A stretch of 64,000 nt of DNA from Strigamia acuminata. Lineage: Eukaryota; Arthropoda; Chilopoda; Geophilomorpha; Linotaeniidae. Shown here one piece after another: positions 21,901 through 31,060 of this stretch. The position numbers and the translations under genes are program-made. Position 1 is the stretch's first letter. Each line of letters begins with the position of its first letter. Location: positions 7,146,259 through 7,210,258 of the forward strand of contig OX442320.1 of the NCBI GenBank assembly GCA_949358305.1. The letters are read 5' to 3'. The notes beneath the pieces were generated by a model, which was not told the origin of the DNA, made no database searches, and saw only the letters and a program-made list of their open reading frames with translations.

Positions 21901-22260
21901 CAAGCCACGGTACTTCTAGTAGTACCAAAATGGACCTCACAAGCGTGGTTTGTACCACTGTTGGACTGCTTGGTCGCAGTACCAGTGTCCTTTCCGGCCC
22001 CAGAACATCTGATGTTGGTTCATCAACCAGAGGCCCAGTTTCCTCTCCAGGCCCTGCAGCTCCTTGGCTGCAAAGTCAGTGGAGTGACCTCATCGCAGGA
22101 GGCTTTTCGCCGGACGCTGCCAACTTGTACTCGGCCGGGTGGAGATCGACAACTGTCAGAACGTACACGGCGGGAATTAAGAGGTGGACGGAATTTTCTG
22201 GTGAAGGGTCACCTTATTCCAATCCACTCCCTCCCAGTCTTGACCCAAACTATCGTTTAA
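18976..22260 (+). CDS. DIRS gag-like, reverse transcriptase and RNase H polyprotein
   Basis: 1,094 codons. The N-terminal 380 residues are gag-like: an acidic start, then a basic arginine/tyrosine-rich tail near RFHPYNRYDNKYDYKRSD. The reverse transcriptase follows with SPIFAVPKPDGSVRIILNL, FKIDLTNAFYLLP and the catalytic YLDD (PYLDDGIF). RNase H has VFTDASNLGWGASW, NVKELLALW and HSDSSTVV. The C-terminal stretch from EIDLFATRLNHKLPKYFSW matches the region downstream of RNase H that is typical of DIRS polyproteins. The 3' end overlaps the recombinase ORF in another frame by about 330 bp. Confidence 0.92.
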   Translation: MNSQVMITDSGFPTLNDHVVQNLQNEEVHEPNHEEEIVEEPPSPRRMQNRIECLANTVYELKDIMQNLLTAKTVVVSPQNTAMAGPGAVPTPKATDGTTSLLNPAIAVPLVVTSKPVDGSTAPTPATKVGFSDVSKLLGAETKFGDAWPAELEALVSKSLFETSTEFRDQLVEKLIIPENAKYLDPPKVDGTLFGEVQPWIRSRDTTSLKHQKLVLKAYIPLASAMKDVVAGNLDPNSLVIHLAEAMTLLGAMNTALTLRRRLDFADSLAPRYKQFAKGKVVFPSDLFGPDLSKQIKEFDELKKVTSKATFDKAENRKSDRDKNYRRFHPYNRYDNKYDYKRSDNSRSFDFKRQNSMNIVCSNPVTEFTNSDSLCRSGEEPAREILQEVATESPVIENENVRNKELFFNLHISHLSFKPGNLQYYLPVWRKITSNPFVLSALSGIKFDLNFDKLVHVKRTEYRMKLSETSAISQAVDKLCLQGIIKQVAHVEGEYLSPIFAVPKPDGSVRIILNLKKFNESLEYLHFKMASLKDAINLMKKGQFMFKIDLTNAFYLLPIKNEFKKYVRFLWQGQLYEYQVMPMGLASAPRTFTKVMCPVFSELRTWGICGIPYLDDGIFLCDSFCEAKNACIDVINFFQKLGLCINWEKSEFIPKTRIEFLGLTLDSRKMEVSLPERKIVKITKLASRLLQLENFSIQDLAIFIGNLVSAEPALSDGFWNIKPLESFKTGQLFLHDHNYNTLVKNYPDIKAELSRWTKLENFSPKDLNRRDVDTEVFTDASNLGWGASWNSRSANGQWTAEENDFHINVKELLALWFAWKVFAPFDGKKHVLFHSDSSTVVSVFRNQGSKVQQLHHFGRLVWEDSQRLNIDLSVIHIPGKENVMADYLSRNFLTTDGEWSLSPKMFNKLKSLFGLPEIDLFATRLNHKLPKYFSWGPDPFAYRIDAFSHSWKETFAYAFPPFCLISRILQKIRQDQATVLLVVPKWTSQAWFVPLLDCLVAVPVSFPAPEHLMLVHQPEAQFPLQALQLLGCKVSGVTSSQEAFRRTLPTCTRPGGDRQLSERTRRELRGGRNFLVKGHLIPIHSLPVLTQTIV

Positions 22261-23063
22261 CGCTCATCAATACCGCAAATTTCATCGCCTCAAGATTCAA
22301 TGAAGGCTTGTCACACTCCTCCATTTCGGGAAGTTTAGCGGCCATCACCGCCGCAGGCTTCATTGACCCGTCAATTAGAGCTGATGATCGTATCGCCCGA
22401 ATTCTAAAAGGAGTTAATAATTTAAGGCCGAACTTACCACGTTATGTGGCCACTTGGGACGTGGGCCTAGCTCTGAACGCCCTGCGAAAACTCTGGCCGC
22501 ATGATGATCTCGATTGGAGACAACTCCAAGAAAAACTGCTCATGCTGCTGGCTTTAACAACTGCTGCCAGGGTCAGCTCGCTGCAAAGTTTTAAAATTTC
22601 GGAGATGACAGTCTCAACTGACGCGGTCATTTTCAACCCGAAAACTTTACACAAGCATTCTCGTGTTGGACACCATACTGTATTTCGAGTGGCCCCTTAT
22701 TTGCAAGAACGGGCCATCTGCCCTTTCAAGGCCCTGATGGATTTTTTGGCCAAAACAAATCCGTTACGCAAGGACGATGGTTTGTTCTTAAAATTACAAC
22801 CACCCCATGCCGCACCTACCAAAGATACTGTGCGACGATGGATTAAGGATTTTTTAAAAAAGATCGGCGTCGGTCAAGAGTTTGGTGCTCATTCGACGCG
22901 AGCTGCGGCCACCAGCGCAGCCGCCAGTGTTATTCCGGTACAACAAATATTAGGTGTTGCCGGTTGGACCTCCGAACAAACATTCGCGAGGTTCTACAAC
23001 AAAACAATTGTCAACCACAATGCTTTTCAGGAATCAGTCCTAAACAGACCAATTCCAAAATAA
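21930..23063 (+). CDS. DIRS tyrosine recombinase
   Basis: 377 codons, with a short non-homologous N-terminus inside the overlap with the polyprotein ORF. The core carries the catalytic set: arginine in TTAARVSSLQ, HxxR in AHSTRAAATS, tryptophan in GVAGWTSEQTF and the nucleophilic tyrosine in FARFYNK. It integrates the circular DNA copy into the host by site-specific-like recombination, which is why there is no target duplication. All residues are intact. Confidence 0.93.
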   Translation: MDLTSVVCTTVGLLGRSTSVLSGPRTSDVGSSTRGPVSSPGPAAPWLQSQWSDLIAGGFSPDAANLYSAGWRSTTVRTYTAGIKRWTEFSGEGSPYSNPLPPSLDPNYRLTLINTANFIASRFNEGLSHSSISGSLAAITAAGFIDPSIRADDRIARILKGVNNLRPNLPRYVATWDVGLALNALRKLWPHDDLDWRQLQEKLLMLLALTTAARVSSLQSFKISEMTVSTDAVIFNPKTLHKHSRVGHHTVFRVAPYLQERAICPFKALMDFLAKTNPLRKDDGLFLKLQPPHAAPTKDTVRRWIKDFLKKIGVGQEFGAHSTRAAATSAAASVIPVQQILGVAGWTSEQTFARFYNKTIVNHNAFQESVLNRPIPK

Positions 23064-23160
23064 ATTCATAAATAAAAAATGATTAAACTGAAAAATTGTT
23101 AAATTTGTTTTTTCCAAAACATTTTTATTTTTATCCTATGGAAAAAAGTTACCTTTCAAG

Positions 23161-23287
23161 TCTCCTGTTTAGCCGGAGATTACTAAGAGTGAATGTAATC
23201 TCGGCTGAACGAAGTGAAGCGGAGCGAAGCGGAGCGAACGAGTGAAAGCCGATAACATTCACTCGTGTAATTGGAGGTTTAACAGGA
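23161..23287 (+). repeat. Internal complementary region of DIRS element
   Basis: 23161-23193 is the reverse complement of the left end (18761-18793); 23194-23287 is the reverse complement of the right end (23504-23597). Together they spell the circle junction, the hallmark used in DIRS replication to complete both termini. It includes a palindromic-looking GAAGCGGAGCGAAGCGGAG run. Confidence 0.92.
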
Positions 23288-23476
23288 CCCACCGACCTCC
23301 CTTGTCACAACTAAATTATCTAAGCTCCATCTAACACAAACTAATTCGTTTTCAATCACTACCTAGCGTTCTAAATGTTTAAAAATGAACGAAAATCACG
23401 CTTACCGTCAACACCGTTGATTTCGTCGACTCCATTTTGTCCTTCACTTCCTTTTTTCCAGGATAGCTTTTAAGAC

Positions 23477-23599
23477 TGACGTAACCCGACTAGTAGCGCC
23501 ATCTCCTGTTAAACCTCCAATTACACGAGTGAATGTTATCGGCTTTCACTCGTTCGCTCCGCTTCGCTCCGCTTCACTTCGTTCAGCCGAGATTACATT
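23477..23599 (+). repeat. Right terminal repeat of DIRS element
   Basis: 23477-23510 pairs with the left core repeat; 23504-23597 is present inverted in the internal complementary region. The element ends in GATTACATT, sharing TT with the target. Confidence 0.88.
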
Positions 23600-26500
23600 T
23601 GTTGGAACGAGGAATTGATACCGGAGACTTTGTTCGAGCCGTACGGATACCCACCGGCAAGGCTAGCCGTCGAAAGAGACATTTCGCATGAAAAATTGGT
23701 CAAATATTTTGTTGGGTGGAATAATTCGTCGTTGGGGAAAATCAAAAATTTGTATTTAGGTTGGTGTCGCGCGTTACCAGATGGCGCGGCATCGCCCGAA
23801 TGCCAACAACTGAATGTTTTGTTTTCGTCGGCGGTCGACGCCGAAAAAGTAACGATTCCTGACAATCTGTTGAATCCACCGGCCAATCCCGACAGGTCGT
23901 TCATAGTGGACACTTTGTGGGAGAATATGAAGAGTGAAGCGTCGTCGCGGATGCAGTGCGAGCCGGATTTAATCGCTTTGAATCCGGAAGACAACGTCGC
24001 CATGTTGTTGACGAGCGATGCGGACACTTTGAGCGATTTTGAGGTTTTTAAGTTGGTTCACGACGTTTGCATGCGAAATAACATGAAAATAAGCGATCAT
24101 TTGCGTCATTTTAACTTCGATGCATTTTCAGACGTGGAAAAAAGATGGACGATCCAAATGTTGAAAGATGTGGACAACTACAGCGATTTGGTGCTGAATT
24201 CCCTCAACAGCTCGCAGATACTAAAGCGAGAGGAACTTAGCAAACACCGACTGCACAAATCGATCAATCATTGGAAAAGGTTGTATTCGACCGAGGACGA
24301 CGGGGGACGACGGTTTGGAGTGAATTTCACGCGTTGTATGAGCGAATTTAAACGGAAATTGATTGTTTTTAAGGTGAACGACTTGCTGAAAGTCGCCATA
24401 TACATTCCGATTGTTATGTTCGAGGGCACTCACGTCGTGGACGATGCTGTGAAGGTGTTTGCGTTCACAAACGCGAAGGATGGGAACGTGGTGACGAACA
24501 CGGTCAAAGATTACAGGGTGGAGTTCAATGATAAAGTGTTTTCGTTGTATAAAACGAAGAAAAGAGATAATACTTTTATTTTTTTCGTTGTCGAAGAGAA
24601 GGGAAAGGAAGATAGAATTGTCAAGATGAGCATCGCGTTGCAGCACTTCAATCAGTCGGTGAAAAGTCACGTGGGAAAACTGCTGAAGGAGCCGTGTCGG
24701 TCGGTGGAGATTTATGCGATTTCTCATCGGGATAAAATCGGACATCAACTCGTGGATATTTCTTTGAACGACGTGGAGACGAAGAATGTGCGCAAATGCG
24801 TCGAAAACACGCCGAAGGAGTTCGAGTTTCTCGGATTGAGCGACGTTAAGTTCGACGAATATCCGGATGTTTACGAGAAGATTTTGGTTGGGAAAGAGTT
24901 TTATTTGCTCGACGGTTTGGCCGATGCGACTAATTTCGTGGAAATTTTCGAATTGTGCTACGAAACTGACGCGAAATGCGTTCTGAGCGCGATAATCGAG
25001 TATATTTTAGGGAATTCTGGGAGAATTAGCAATTACGGACTGGTTTTTGAGTCGATTTTGAATTTGATTCGACGTTTGCCGTTCGTTGCTCTGGAAGTGA
25101 GCGAATACGTTGGGAAGGAGTCGGGCGCGAGTTTGTCGGACGTGGAGTACGTTAAAGTGTTGACGGGGTTGATTAATTGTTGCAACGAATTGCCGTCGTT
25201 CGCCAGCGCGCAAATTCAACTCGTTTTGACCGTTTTGAGGGATAAATCGGTCGGGTTTTCGTTCGGCGACGTCGTTCGATTGTGTCGGACAATTTCGGTC
25301 GGAGTTCGACGTAAATCCGTCGCTGTTGAGCATTTGAAACGACTTTTGGACGATTTCAAGGATCTTTTGAGTGAAAATGACCAATTGTGCGTAGATTACT
25401 TCCGGAAGTTTGTGCTCGCGGTGTGCGTCGATTATTTGGCGGAAGTGGACGAAAACACGACGATAGACGCGAGATCGCTTCCGGTTTGCACTGGAAAAGA
25501 AGTTTTTTGTCGGAACGTGAAGCCCAGCAAAGATGTCGGCATTTATTCGGCGGAAATACGTTTGGATTTAGCGTTCAGAGTGAAAAACAACGACCACATC
25601 CGGTTCGTTTGCGCAACGGCGGCCGGAAACTCACTGGACAAGCCCATCGCGTTCGACGCCGTCGTCCAATCGGTCAAAAGGGGTTCGTTTAACTTCAAAA
25701 TCCAGCAGGAAACGCCGAACATCTTAGAAAAAGCGAGCTGGAACCTCGTCCCGTGCGCCACAACAACAAACCTGACGGCATTCCTTGACGCCATCTCGGA
25801 GTTAGTGACCAAAAGAGACGATTCGACGTCGCAATTCAACACGATAGTCGCGACGAACGTCCGAAACGAGCAAAAGTCGAAGCCCGACGACTTGACCTCG
25901 AAGTCCGCCTTGGAATTCGATTCGAACACGTTCAACGAGAGCCAGAAACGAGCGATTAACGCGGCACTGACCAACCCTTTGAGCTTGATCTGGGGTCCGC
26001 CGGGCACGGGCAAGACGACCGTGGTGGTCGAAACGATCCTTCAACTCAGCCGCGCGTTCGAGGACCTCCAGATTTTGATTTGCGCGAGCACGCACAACGC
26101 CGTGGACAATATTTTGGAGAAATTTCTTCGGGAAATGCAAAACGTGGACGACGAGCGCGTTATTCGAGTGGCGACCGAAGTGGGCAAGGTGAAATCGGAC
26201 CTCCAGATTTGGACCGTGAACGCGTTTGTCGGGAAAAACATCAACGAGGACTTCAAGGCGAAGAAAGAGGCGAAAAAAAGAGTGAAGAAGGCGAAATTTA
26301 TCTTCACGACGTGCACCGGTGCGGGATTAGGGCTGTTGCGAGACGAGAAGTTCGAGATTGTGGTCATTGACGAGGCGTCGCAGTTGACCGAGCCGAATTG
26401 TCTTCTGCCGATAGTTAAGGGGAGCAAGAAGATCGTTTTGGTCGGGGATCACGTCCAGTTGCGGCCGACGGTCACCGTGGATGCGGAGGTTTATAATTTG

Positions 26501-27148
26501 CAATTTTCCTTGTTCGAAAGGATGTATGTCGATTCGTGCGTCACTAAAACCATGTTGAATGTGCAGTATCGAATGAATCCGAAATTGGCTCAAATTGCTT
26601 CGCAAATGTGCTACGAGGGGGAGTTGCGATCGGGGGTGAGCGAAGAGGAACGGATGGTGCCGAAATGTGGTTTTGTTTGGCCGGAAAAATCGTTTCCCGG
26701 GGTTTTTGTCGAGTGTTCGGCCGATGAATCGCCTTTTAGTAAATCCAAGTCGAATGAGGGACAAGCGCAGTGTGTTGTTGATATCGTGCGGAGGTTGAGG
26801 TCGGTCGATGAGGATTGTGGGGGTGGTGGGAAGTTTTCTATCGTGGTTTTGTCGCCTTATAGTAAGCAGAAGGATTTGATCAAGGGGAGGGTTAAGAAGT
26901 TTGCGATGGTTGAGGTTGAAACTGTTGATGGGTTTCAGGGAAGGGAAGCGGATGTTGTTGTTGTGTCAACTGTGAGGAAGAATGCGGGTCGGGTTTTGGG
27001 GTTTTCTGATGATCCGAGGAGGATTAATGTGGCTTTGACTAGAGCTAAGGTCGGGTTGGTCGTTGTTGGACATAGAGATACGTTGGAGTCGTCGAAGTTG
27101 TGGAAGGATTATTTGAAATTGTTAAAGGAAGTGAATTTTAAGAAATAG
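23600..27148 (+). pseudogene. RdRP-helicase fusion gene, 3' part: RdRP C-terminus fused to UPF1-like helicase
   Basis: 1,182 codons plus TAG, one uninterrupted exon in frame with the 5' part once the DIRS element is removed. It opens with CWNEELIPETLFEPYGYPPA, the block that directly follows DLDGD in cellular RdRPs, and continues as RdRP C-terminal sequence to about 24500. A region of unknown fold and a beta-barrel-like segment (about 25480-25800) follow. Then comes a full SF1 helicase: Q motif FNESQKRAIN (about 25931), Walker A GPPGTGKTT (25994), CASTHNAVDN, DEASQ, VGDHVQLRP, QYRMNP, DGFQGREADVVVVS and NVALTRAK. The closest resemblance is to UPF1. The helicase part has no visible lesion and could be expressed separately. 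Confidence 0.92.
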
Positions 27149-27195
27149 TTTTTAATTTTTTTTTTAATAATGATGGTTTTTAATTTTTTTAATGT

Positions 27196-27811
27196 TTATT
27201 CGTATACGTAGTCATCTGAAAATAAAATATAAATTGTTAAAATAAAAGTTTTGATTTTTTAAAATATTTTTATTACCGTCTGTTGAATAGAGTAAGTCGT
27301 TGTTGTTTTCAAGACTCGGAAGAGGTTCATCTGAGAAAATTATTAAAAGATAACGCTAGCTGCATTCAAAAATTAAAATAACAATTTTAGTTTACGTGTA
27401 TTTTAAGTTTTAACATGGGTTTAAACAGGAAATGATGTCATTTTTTGTTTAAAATTGAAGTAAAACACAAAATATGTTAGATTTTGAATGCAGCTACTGT
27501 ATTTCTTAATTCTGGGTTTGTATTCGATTACCTCGATGTGCGGGTGGTGGTTTTCTGCCGTAATCTTCGTACATGCCGGAGGATTTGGATTTTTCTGACT
27601 GAATGTACCAGTAGACAGCAAATGCGAGAATGGCGATTCCGACCGCGACCAAGACTGTTAATGTAATTGTGAGTATGATGTTACGGTATCTACGGATTAA
27701 TTTATTTTAAATTTTCCTTCATCGCTGATGAATAAATGTTAACCTTTTCGTGCACATTGAATCACTAAGTTCGGTTTCTTCTTCAAACGTCCTGCTGGGA
27801 TTCCAAGGCAT
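27196..27811 (-). CDS. Small single-pass membrane protein, family not recognised
   Basis: Four short minus-strand exons, 27744-27811, 27532-27689, 27277-27330 and 27196-27215, splice in phase to 99 codons plus TAA, all with GT-AG introns. The product has a short acidic N-terminus (MPWNPSRTFEEETELSD), one predicted membrane helix (IILTITLTVLVAVGIAILAF), then a basic and tyrosine-bearing tail ending DDDYVYE. Each exon is too short for an ORF scan. Support is the phase consistency, the clean helix and the head-to-head placement 257 bp from DBR1. No homology or function is claimed. Confidence 0.65.
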
Positions 27812-28068
27812 CGTAGGTTTTAGATAAATCGATTCTTTATTTCATTTATTTGTTGGATCAATGGAGGATTCAAAATGTCTTCTTTAGCGCCAATCTTGAA
27901 TCGCCATCTAGTGAGCGATTTTGAAGTCTAGATTTGTATTAAAATATATTAATAGGAGCGTTGTTGGGTTTTAGATATTTCCACTGATCTACAGTCGCTG
28001 TTTATTTTGTTGCACATCTAAAATGTGTTAATTTAAGGTCATTTAATTGGTTCCGCAAAGATTTAAAA
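27812..28068. promoter_or_regulatory. Bidirectional promoter between the small membrane protein gene and DBR1
   Basis: 257 bp between divergent ATGs at 27811 (minus) and 28069 (plus). It includes GCGCCAATC (CCAAT-like) at about 27887 and no TATA box near either start. The promoter role is inferred from gene arrangement. Confidence 0.4.
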
Positions 28069-31028
28069 ATGAAAATAGCTGTCGAAGGTTGCGCGCATGG
28101 AGATCTCGAGAAAATTTACGCCTGCGTGGAGATGCTGCAGAAAAAACATTGCATTAAGGTATGCAGAAAACGAAAAGTTGTATTAAAATATGGAGAAAAT
28201 AATTTATTGAAAAATTCCAGGTTGATCTGCTTATATGTTGCGGCGATTTCCAATCCGTGAGAAACCAGGTTGATTTGAATTGTTTAGCAGCGCCACCGCG
28301 CTACAGAGAAATGAAATCATTTCACAAGTAAACGCAACTAAACACTCGCAATAAATTCAATTCATCTTTTAATTTTTTATAATCCCAACTTCAGATACTA
28401 CTCTGGGGAACTCAAAGCTCCCATTTTAACCATTTTCATCGGTGGAAATCATGAAGCTAGTAATTACCTCGCCGAACTGCCGTTTGGTGGCTGGGTCTGC
28501 CCCAACATTTATTATTTGGGTACAAAATACGAGAAATTCTACAATTTCCAACGATTTCTTTACTAAATAATAATCATTCTAGGATTTGCCAATGTAATTC
28601 AAATAGGGGGTCTCCGTATCGGGGGTCTGTCGGGTATTTTTAAGCCAAACGATTATTTAAGAGGTAAAAAATACACACGCAAAACGAAAAAAAACTTAAA
28701 TTTAATCAAAACAATTCATTTCAGGTCATTTCGAATCATTTCCATACAATAATTCAACAGTAAGAAGTGTTTATCATGTTAGAAACTTGGACGTTTTCCG
28801 ATTAAAACAGGTGATTTAATTAAATTTAAATGATTTTCGAATTAATTAATTATTTTGTGTGGTTTTCCAAGGTCGGACAACCGATTGATATTTTCCTTTC
28901 ACACGACTGGCCACGTGGAGTCCACGAATACGGCTCGGTCAAACAATTACTCCGACGCAAGCCCTTTTTCCGCGAAGATATCGAAGCGGGACGTTTGGGC
29001 AGCGAACCAGCGGCCGAGTTGCTGCACACTTTGAAACCCCGTTACTGGTTTTCCGCGCACCTCCACGTGAAATTCTCGGCATTAATCGAACACAACGACG
29101 TGAGTTGGTGTTTTTTAATTATTTCTAGACGCGAAAATCGATTTGTCATCGATATTTTGATGGATTCGACGCTCATTCGCGCGAATCTCGATTGAAAGGG
29201 TTATTTCTCTTTTCAAACGCAATTCAATCACGTCAACAGGTGGCGCCTGTTGGCTATTTGTCAGCCGGTATTTTGTCTGATGCTCGGTTTCGAGAAAGCC
29301 ATCAACAAAGCCAAAGCCAAAGCCAGTGAGCGTAAAGTGGATTAAAGTGAAGTTTGTATAAATTGGAAAAAGCTATTCCTAGTGCCAGCAGTCACCGAAC
29401 ATGTAAACTCCATTGCGTTTGAAAATGAGATTTTCTAATTGAATTAACTCAATTTTTATCTTTTTTTATCGAATAAAAAAGTGTAAATCGCGCGGATAAT
29501 GGAGTTGCACGCATTAATTTCGCTCGTTTTTGTCTAAATTTCAAGGAATCGGCGAGCAAAACGCGGTTTCTCGCGCTCGACAAGTGTCTTCCGCGCCGAG
29601 ATTTCCTTCAGGTATGTAGTCTTAATTGGAAATATTTTACTGCCCAAACCGGGGCCCACTTTTAACTACTTTTTCGTGCTAATTCGAGTCGGTTTTAATC
29701 AAGTAAAACTCTCTCTTCTTTGGGCATGTTAATTTCTTTGATCATTCTCGACTTTCACTCGGGCTATTTCAATTGCAAAGCACGCGCAATTTCATCTTGG
29801 CCAACTACTTCGTACTTCTTCTATTTTTTTGTCAACTTGATGAGATAAACGACAGGAATTAATTGAATTATTCATGAATAATTCGGTTTCTTCGCGATTC
29901 TTTTATTATATCCGGACATTGCGATTCCGCGAATTCATCTCCGACTAAAAGGGTTTCAACATAAAATGGAAACAAACACTTTTTAATCACGTGAATGCGA
30001 ATAAAATAAAAAAAAATAATATAAAAAAAGCCATTAGAGAACGACATTAATGGATAAAAATCAAATTGTTTATGGTGCGCAACTGATCACGCGCAGTTTA
30101 ATGTAATTTGCTCGCTAAAAACAACATTCATCTTCAATTCCAAGTAGACGAGCAACAGATGGAAATATCACTAACATTTTTAAATATATACACACACTTT
30201 TTTTCAATAAATAACAATTTTAAATTAAATGTAATACAAATAAAATTTAATTTCTAGATTCTGGATATTCCCCACGACCAAAACAAACCGCTGCAATTGC
30301 AATACGACCCGGAGTGGTTACACATCCTAAAGACCACCGATCATTTGATGTCAACGTCACACGGAACCCAGTACATGCCAGGACCAGGATGTGATGAAAG
30401 GTTGGATTTTAATCTGTCATTTTTGACGATTTTGCGAATTATTTGCATTCGGCACTGCAGACTTCTGCACAATCTCGACTTGATTAACTGTTGGCAGTTT
30501 GTCGTGACATAATGCAGTTGTTTTTTGTTCCGAGCCATTAATTTTTAGATTACGATTAACTCGATGCAATTAGTCCTAGACCCCGAAAGTCAATGTCCAA
30601 CTGGTGCGTCGGATATGTTGTGCAGGGAGCCAGCTGGTTTTTAGTGTGTCGGGGCTAAGTTTAAGCTATGTAAAGTCCGATTTGCACGAGGAAGGTCAGG
30701 ACTGGACTCTCGTATGCTTCCATTAATTTGATTAGGTTGAGTAGAACATGGTGTAGCGCAAACAAGTCTCAAATTGACATCGCTGCACTTGTGTTTGGTT
30801 TAAATTGATCGACTCGAAGATGTTTTATGTGTCTTTTTCGTACGTCAAAGAGGCTTTAAAAGGTTTAAATAATTAGTGTAGTTGAGGTGAGCGGGTTGAA
30901 TCATTTATTAGTTCGCCTAATGCGTTGGAAGTGACAAAAATGTGTTTTAAAATGTGTTGTTGTTTTTTTGAAGTTTTATTTTCAATTTGCGGAAATTGAT
31001 GTTTTTTGTTTAGTTAACGAAGGTGGAA

Positions 31029-31060
<32 letters not shown>

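Larger units (their letters stand above)
18763..23599 (+). mobile_element. Complete DIRS-type tyrosine-recombinase retrotransposon
   Basis: 4,837 bp. It has diverged inverted terminal repeats, two long overlapping ORFs (gag-RT-RNase H, and tyrosine recombinase) and an internal complementary region that joins the reverse complements of both ends, as in DIRS elements. There is no target duplication; the crossover is a shared TT at both ends (TTCGTT-CACTC left, GATTACATT-TGTTGG right). Removing 18763-23599 rejoins the host codons GTT and TGT in frame. Both ORFs are intact, which indicates recent activity. Confidence 0.95.

Noticed and set aside
23194-23250. GAAGCGGAGCGAAGCGGAGCG run as a separate satellite or CRISPR-like repeat
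   Set aside because: It is part of the DIRS internal complementary region and recurs inverted at the right end; it is a eukaryotic retroelement.
29223-29345. Possible nested exon in DBR1 intron 6 after TCAACAG, encoding a Lys/Ala-rich end
   Set aside because: Only weak splice likeness, no matching upstream exon in phase, and the DBR1 model is complete without it.
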